From assembly GCA_019247245.1 (NCBI GenBank), contig JAFAPF010000296.1, positions 1 to 9,542 of the forward strand: 9,542 nt of DNA. Direction: 5' to 3'. This stretch comes from Rubrobacter sp. (GTDB taxonomy: Bacteria; Actinomycetota; Rubrobacteria; Rubrobacterales; Rubrobacteraceae). Positions 6,829 through 9,542 of the stretch are shown in pieces. The notes under the pieces were generated by a model, which saw nothing but the letters and a program-made list of their open reading frames with translations, ran no database searches and was not told the origin of the DNA. The translations under genes were made by a program, and so were the position numbers. Positions within the stretch are counted from its first letter, which is position 1; each line of letters opens with the position of its first letter.

Positions 6829-6957
6829 ACCAGGTTGAAGATAGCGCGGATGGTTACCCTGCAGGCTTCAAGGGTGAGATCTCCCTGACGGCCATGCCCC
6901 GCACCCAGTGCGGGCTGGAGGAGCCTCGAGTTGTTGGTCGAGGAAGCTTAACCTGGT
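6829..6957 (+). other. Structured intergenic element, possible RNA leader
   Basis: ACCAGGTT (6829-6836) and AACCTGGT (6950-6957) are a perfect 8-bp inverted repeat enclosing 113 nt. Compatible nested stems are GAAG/CTTC (6837-6840 with 6866-6869), AGGG/CCCT (6871-6874 with 6883-6886), CCCGCAC/GTGCGGG with a 3-nt loop (6898-6904 with 6908-6914, plus CCA/TGG outside it) and CCTCGA/TCGAGG with an 8-nt loop (6924-6929 with 6938-6943). Together they draw as a multi-branched fold just upstream of the gamma-glutamyltranspeptidase gene. It does not match the riboswitch consensus sequences I can recall (TPP, SAM, cobalamin, glycine, ydaO, fluoride). It has no T tract, so it is not an obvious terminator of the 2TM gene. 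Whether it is transcribed is unknown. Confidence 0.33.
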
Positions 6958-6985
6958 ACAGCGATAGTTGCTGGGTAATTTGGTT

Positions 6986-6991
6986 TGAGGA
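6986..6991 (+). promoter_or_regulatory. Candidate Shine-Dalgarno sequence for ggt
   Basis: TGAGGA ends 11 nt before ATG 7003. The alternative TTG start at 6985 overlaps this motif and has only a weak site upstream, which favours ATG 7003. Confidence 0.45.
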
Positions 6992-7002
6992 AAAGTACAA
7001 CT

Positions 7003-8766
7003 ATGGGCCGAGCCTTCGCTGCTGCGACATTGATGCTAATCCTTATATTGCCTGCCGGCGATACGCTAGCAGCCGAAGGCTCACGATACAGGGATGTCGT
7101 AAGGAGCCGAGGGGGCGTAATCGCCTCCGAATCGGCAGCTGCTTCCGAGGTCGGACTCCAGGTGCTAAACGCGGGCGGCAACGCTATGGATGCTGCGGTC
7201 GCAACTACCTTTGCTCTCGGCGTTGCTCGGCCTCAGTCTTGCGGCATTGGTGGAGGCGGATTCCTCATCTACCGTGGCGCGGATGGCGAGAGCGCGGCGC
7301 TCGACTTCCGTGAAACAGCTCCTAAGGCCGTTACGCCCAAGACCTTCGCTGGGCAGGGGCTGTACAAAACCTATACTGGTCACACCACCATCGGTGTGCC
7401 CGGGACTGTGGCAGGGATGCAGGCTGCGTTGGAGCGTTATGGGACTATTAGCCTGGCGCAGGCAATAGCGCCAGCCGTTCGACTGGCCGCTGCGGGGTTT
7501 GAGGTGCCCGAGTCGCTCTCACAGGAGATGGGGAACAATGCTGCGCGGCTCAAACTCTTCCCAGCAGCAAGACAGCAGTTCCTTGTTGGGGGACAAGAGG
7601 CGTATACGACAAGCTCGATACTAGTCCAGCCCCAACTTGCCCACACTCTAGCGCTTATCGCCGGAGGAGGACCTGACGTCTTCTACACAGGCGAAATAGC
7701 GGATCGGCTCGTCGTGGAGATGCAAAACACGAGCGGTGTACCAGGAGACGAAGGACTCATGACCAAAGAAGATCTCGCCTCCTATCGACCGGTGTGGCGC
7801 AGGCCCCTCGTTGGGGATTACCGAGGCCATGAAATCTTAGCTGTACCGCCGCCGAGTTCGGGCGGCGTTGCCGTAATCGAGATACTCAATGCACTCGAAG
7901 GTTTCGACCTTGCATCCGAGGGCCAATCGTCAGCTAACACCTTACATCTGTTAGCCGAAGCTCAAAAGCTAGTCTTCGCCGACCGCGAGAAGTACTTGGC
8001 CGACCCTGATTTCGTTGACGTGCCAACCAGGAAGCTTATAGACAAGAGCTACGCCGAGAGCAGGCGGCCTGAGATTGATATCAGGAAGGCTGGTTCCTAC
8101 GAGCCGGGAAAGCTCAATGGAGGGGTACAGACCTCTAGCACGAGCGAGAATACCGAGGGTAGCACCACACACCTCTCGGTAATTGATGGCTCTGGCAATG
8201 CTGTGGCGCTTACCTGCACTATCGAGCAGTCCTTCGGTAGCGCCGTGGTAGCGCCTGGAACTGGCTTTCTGCTCAACAATGAGCTGACTGACTTCTCCGA
8301 GGCGGGCACGGCGAATGAACCCCAGCCAGGAAAAAGACCACGCTCCTCGATCAGCCCTACTATAGTAGTGAGGAATGGGCAGCCAGTACTCGTAGTCGGC
8401 GGTGCAGGTGGCCCGCAGATTATCATGGGCTCCCTTCTAGCCGTGGTCAACACCGTAGACTTCGGGCTCGACCCTGCCGGCGCGGTGGACTCTGAGCGGC
8501 TTGATGAGCAGTCAGGCAAGATGAGCCTCGAACAGGGACGCGTACCGCCGCAGGTCCAGGCTGAGCTTATCGCTCGTGGGCACAGTATCGATCGCAAAGG
8601 TGAGTATGCTGACCTCCCACGTGTCCAAGCAGCCGGTATTGATAGCAAGACTCGAGAACGTCTTGCTGTCACCGATCCCCGCAGCAGAGAATCCGGTTCG
8701 CTTGCCCAGGGCCCCGTTCAGAGCACACCCCAGGCGTTACCCCAGACCGGAGGGGGCTCGTTTTGA
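7003..8766 (+). CDS. ggt: Secreted gamma-glutamyltranspeptidase with C-terminal LPQTG
   Basis: A 587-residue N-terminal nucleophile hydrolase that transfers or hydrolyses gamma-glutamyl groups (glutathione, glutamine or gamma-glutamyl peptides) outside the cytoplasm. A signal peptide covers about residues 1-23 (hydrophobic core LMLILILPAG, then DTLA). Large-subunit motifs are GGNAMDAAVA (58-67), SCGIGGGGFLIY (79-90) and LDFRETAP with Arg103, the counterpart of the E. coli substrate-binding Arg114. Autocleavage should occur before Thr388 in STTHLSV, giving a small subunit of about 200 residues; E. coli uses Thr391. LLNNELTDFS, KRPRSSISPTI and GGAGGPQII complete the active-site pocket. ATG 7003 is preferred for its Shine-Dalgarno sequence; TTG 6985 would add MRKSTT and a more basic signal-peptide n-region and cannot be excluded. 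After the normal family end a linker leads to LPQTG at 579-583, then only GGSF. It is convergent with the mannosidase gene. The enzyme looks complete; its physiological substrate is unknown. Confidence 0.95.
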   Translation: MGRAFAAATLMLILILPAGDTLAAEGSRYRDVVRSRGGVIASESAAASEVGLQVLNAGGNAMDAAVATTFALGVARPQSCGIGGGGFLIYRGADGESAALDFRETAPKAVTPKTFAGQGLYKTYTGHTTIGVPGTVAGMQAALERYGTISLAQAIAPAVRLAAAGFEVPESLSQEMGNNAARLKLFPAARQQFLVGGQEAYTTSSILVQPQLAHTLALIAGGGPDVFYTGEIADRLVVEMQNTSGVPGDEGLMTKEDLASYRPVWRRPLVGDYRGHEILAVPPPSSGGVAVIEILNALEGFDLASEGQSSANTLHLLAEAQKLVFADREKYLADPDFVDVPTRKLIDKSYAESRRPEIDIRKAGSYEPGKLNGGVQTSSTSENTEGSTTHLSVIDGSGNAVALTCTIEQSFGSAVVAPGTGFLLNNELTDFSEAGTANEPQPGKRPRSSISPTIVVRNGQPVLVVGGAGGPQIIMGSLLAVVNTVDFGLDPAGAVDSERLDEQSGKMSLEQGRVPPQVQAELIARGHSIDRKGEYADLPRVQAAGIDSKTRERLAVTDPRSRESGSLAQGPVQSTPQALPQTGGGSF

Positions 8767-9027
8767 AGGAAATGCGAGGTAGCTTTCGGAGGATCCCGCA
8801 ACCCGCTAACAGTCACTCAGGACCTTGCCGCCAGTGTGTCGTAGAGCTGGTCTCCCCATCTCACCGTCCTGGTTCCCTCTGGTGATACCAACACACTAAC
8901 ACTACCTAAAATACTCTAAAAAACCGCGATGGGCGTCTCTTCCGTAGCTGGTGTTATGATAGCGATAGACGCAAGGTGCTCTGCCCTATGCCCCTGGAGG
9001 ACTCCTCAAGGAGCAATCACCCGCCAG
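8767..9027. other. Convergent intergenic region
   Basis: 261 nt between the ends of ggt and the minus-strand mannosidase gene, with no supportable gene. Weak inverted repeats are TCACC/GGTGA (8861-8865 with 8881-8885) and CTCCT/AGGAG (about 9002-9013). A six-base A run at 8918-8923 is a T run on the minus strand and follows a very short GC stem, so it might help end mannosidase transcription. No canonical terminator is evident for either gene. Confidence 0.5.
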
Positions 9028-9542
9028 TTACCTTTCTTGAAGTTTGATCCGTAAGGTTAGCACCTCGAACGGTCTCACCTCCACGCGCAGCGCATTCCTT
9101 TCTGTGGAAAGCATCCCGCTCTTCTCTTCCATGAGGTTGGTGGACTTAGCTCGCTTTATCTCTTTGGTAAAGCGCAAGATGCTTTTGCCTCTGGCACCAT
9201 GTGGCTCATACAGGCGTAGGATCAAACCTCCACCATCCTCCGCTTTTTTGAGGCTTCCCAGCGCCAGCGTTACACCCTCGACCGCTACCAGCCCGGACTC
9301 GGGCGGCAACTTTCCCTGGCCTGGTGTGACCTCGGCGGTGCACAGGGGGCTGTTCAGCGCTAACGCCTCTTGCACCACTCCGGCTTCGGTCCAGTCCCCC
9401 TCATGGGGGAGCAGACTGTACGTGAAACAGTGCTTACCCTCGTCAGCAAAGGGGTCTGGGTGAATGGGGCTCCTGAGGAGGCTGATCCCGAGCACGTTGT
9501 CGAACGCGCTGTGTCCGTACTTACCATCGTTGAGGATGGCGA
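9028..9542 (-). CDS. GH38-type alpha-mannosidase, C-terminal fragment (5'-truncated by window)
   Basis: The last 170 residues of a minus-strand gene whose start lies beyond the right edge; the stop TAA is at 9030-9028. The frame stays open to the window end. The first residues read NDGKYGHSAFDN, then LLRSPIHPDP, DEGKHCFTYSLLPHEGDW, and later LKKAEDGGGLILRLYEPHG and PFEVLTLRI. These are the hallmark segments of the C-terminal beta-sandwich domain of class II (GH38) alpha-mannosidases, large enzymes that release alpha-linked mannose from glycans or oligosaccharides. The catalytic domain with its zinc and nucleophile residues is not visible, so activity cannot be judged. No signal peptide can be assessed. 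The short C-terminal tail after the last beta-strand motif (KLQER) looks normal. It is convergent with ggt and so independently transcribed. Confidence 0.88.
   Translation of the reverse strand, partial: AILNDGKYGHSAFDNVLGISLLRSPIHPDPFADEGKHCFTYSLLPHEGDWTEAGVVQEALALNSPLCTAEVTPGQGKLPPESGLVAVEGVTLALGSLKKAEDGGGLILRLYEPHGARGKSILRFTKEIKRAKSTNLMEEKSGMLSTERNALRVEVRPFEVLTLRIKLQER

Noticed and set aside
6829..6957. Known riboswitch or tRNA in the structured intergenic element
   Set aside because: AACCTGGT superficially recalls the TPP riboswitch core, but the other TPP, SAM, cobalamin, glycine and ydaO consensus segments are missing, and no acceptor stem with T-loop consensus fits a tRNA.
8097..8672. 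191-residue minus-strand open frame inside ggt
   Set aside because: Antisense to the conserved small-subunit region of ggt; Ser/Pro-rich composition typical of reverse-frame artefacts.
8955..8960. TATGAT, a good -10-like hexamer on the plus strand in the convergent gap
   Set aside because: No -35 at suitable distance and no plus-strand gene downstream; it would only make antisense RNA.
9044..9463. 139-residue plus-strand open frame opposite the mannosidase
   Set aside because: The minus strand carries clear GH38 C-terminal motifs over the same bases, so this is its shadow.
1..9542. Defence system, CRISPR array, phage or insertion sequence
   Set aside because: No regularly spaced repeats, transposase, integrase, nuclease or toxin-antitoxin motif was found on either strand; nearly all coding content is metabolic or housekeeping.

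Overview
The window reads as ordinary chromosomal DNA from a moderately high-GC bacterium (about 60% GC in the gene-rich parts). Frequent GTG starts, tight gene packing, free use of ATA and AGG codons, a TrmFO-type tRNA methyltransferase and a three-subunit glycolate oxidase together suggest a deep-branching Gram-positive, most likely an actinomycetote of the Rubrobacter type. That placement is an inference; no rRNA or other taxonomic marker is present.

Region 1 (1-4717) is a plus-strand operon for glycolate/glyoxylate metabolism. It holds the 3' two-thirds of glcD (FAD subunit), complete glcE (second FAD-binding subunit), complete glcF (double 4Fe-4S, CCG-domain subunit) and a CitE/malyl-CoA lyase-family enzyme. 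The first three are joined by stop-start fusions of the form TAGTG, and the fourth starts 7 nt after the glcF stop. The likely logic is oxidation of glycolate to glyoxylate by GlcDEF with electrons passed to the respiratory chain, then reversible aldol chemistry between glyoxylate and an acyl-CoA (malyl-CoA). The lyase occupies the place that malate synthase has in the E. coli glc operon.

Region 2 (4772-6112) is trmFO, the folate/FAD-dependent enzyme that makes m5U54 in tRNA. Its probable start is an internal GTG with a good Shine-Dalgarno sequence rather than the first ATG of the frame.

Region 3 (6113-7002) is poorer in GC (lines counted by eye fall to 38-48%) and sparse in genes. It holds a doubtful 67-residue basic ORF, a well-supported 93-residue 2TM-domain membrane protein, and a 129-nt stretch bracketed by a perfect 8-bp inverted repeat with nested hairpins that could be a structured RNA or leader ahead of the next gene.

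Region 4 (7003-8766) is a secreted gamma-glutamyltranspeptidase with the expected Thr nucleophile and substrate-binding motifs. Its C-terminus is odd: it ends in an LPQTG sortase-like pentapeptide with no membrane anchor after it.

Region 5 (8767-9542) is a convergent intergenic gap of 261 nt followed by the 3' end of a minus-strand GH38-type alpha-mannosidase that runs off the window. I saw no CRISPR array, tRNA, rRNA, insertion sequence or phage gene. The best candidates for something not routinely described are the glycolate oxidase/malyl-CoA lyase pairing, the anchorless LPQTG tail, and the structured intergenic element.
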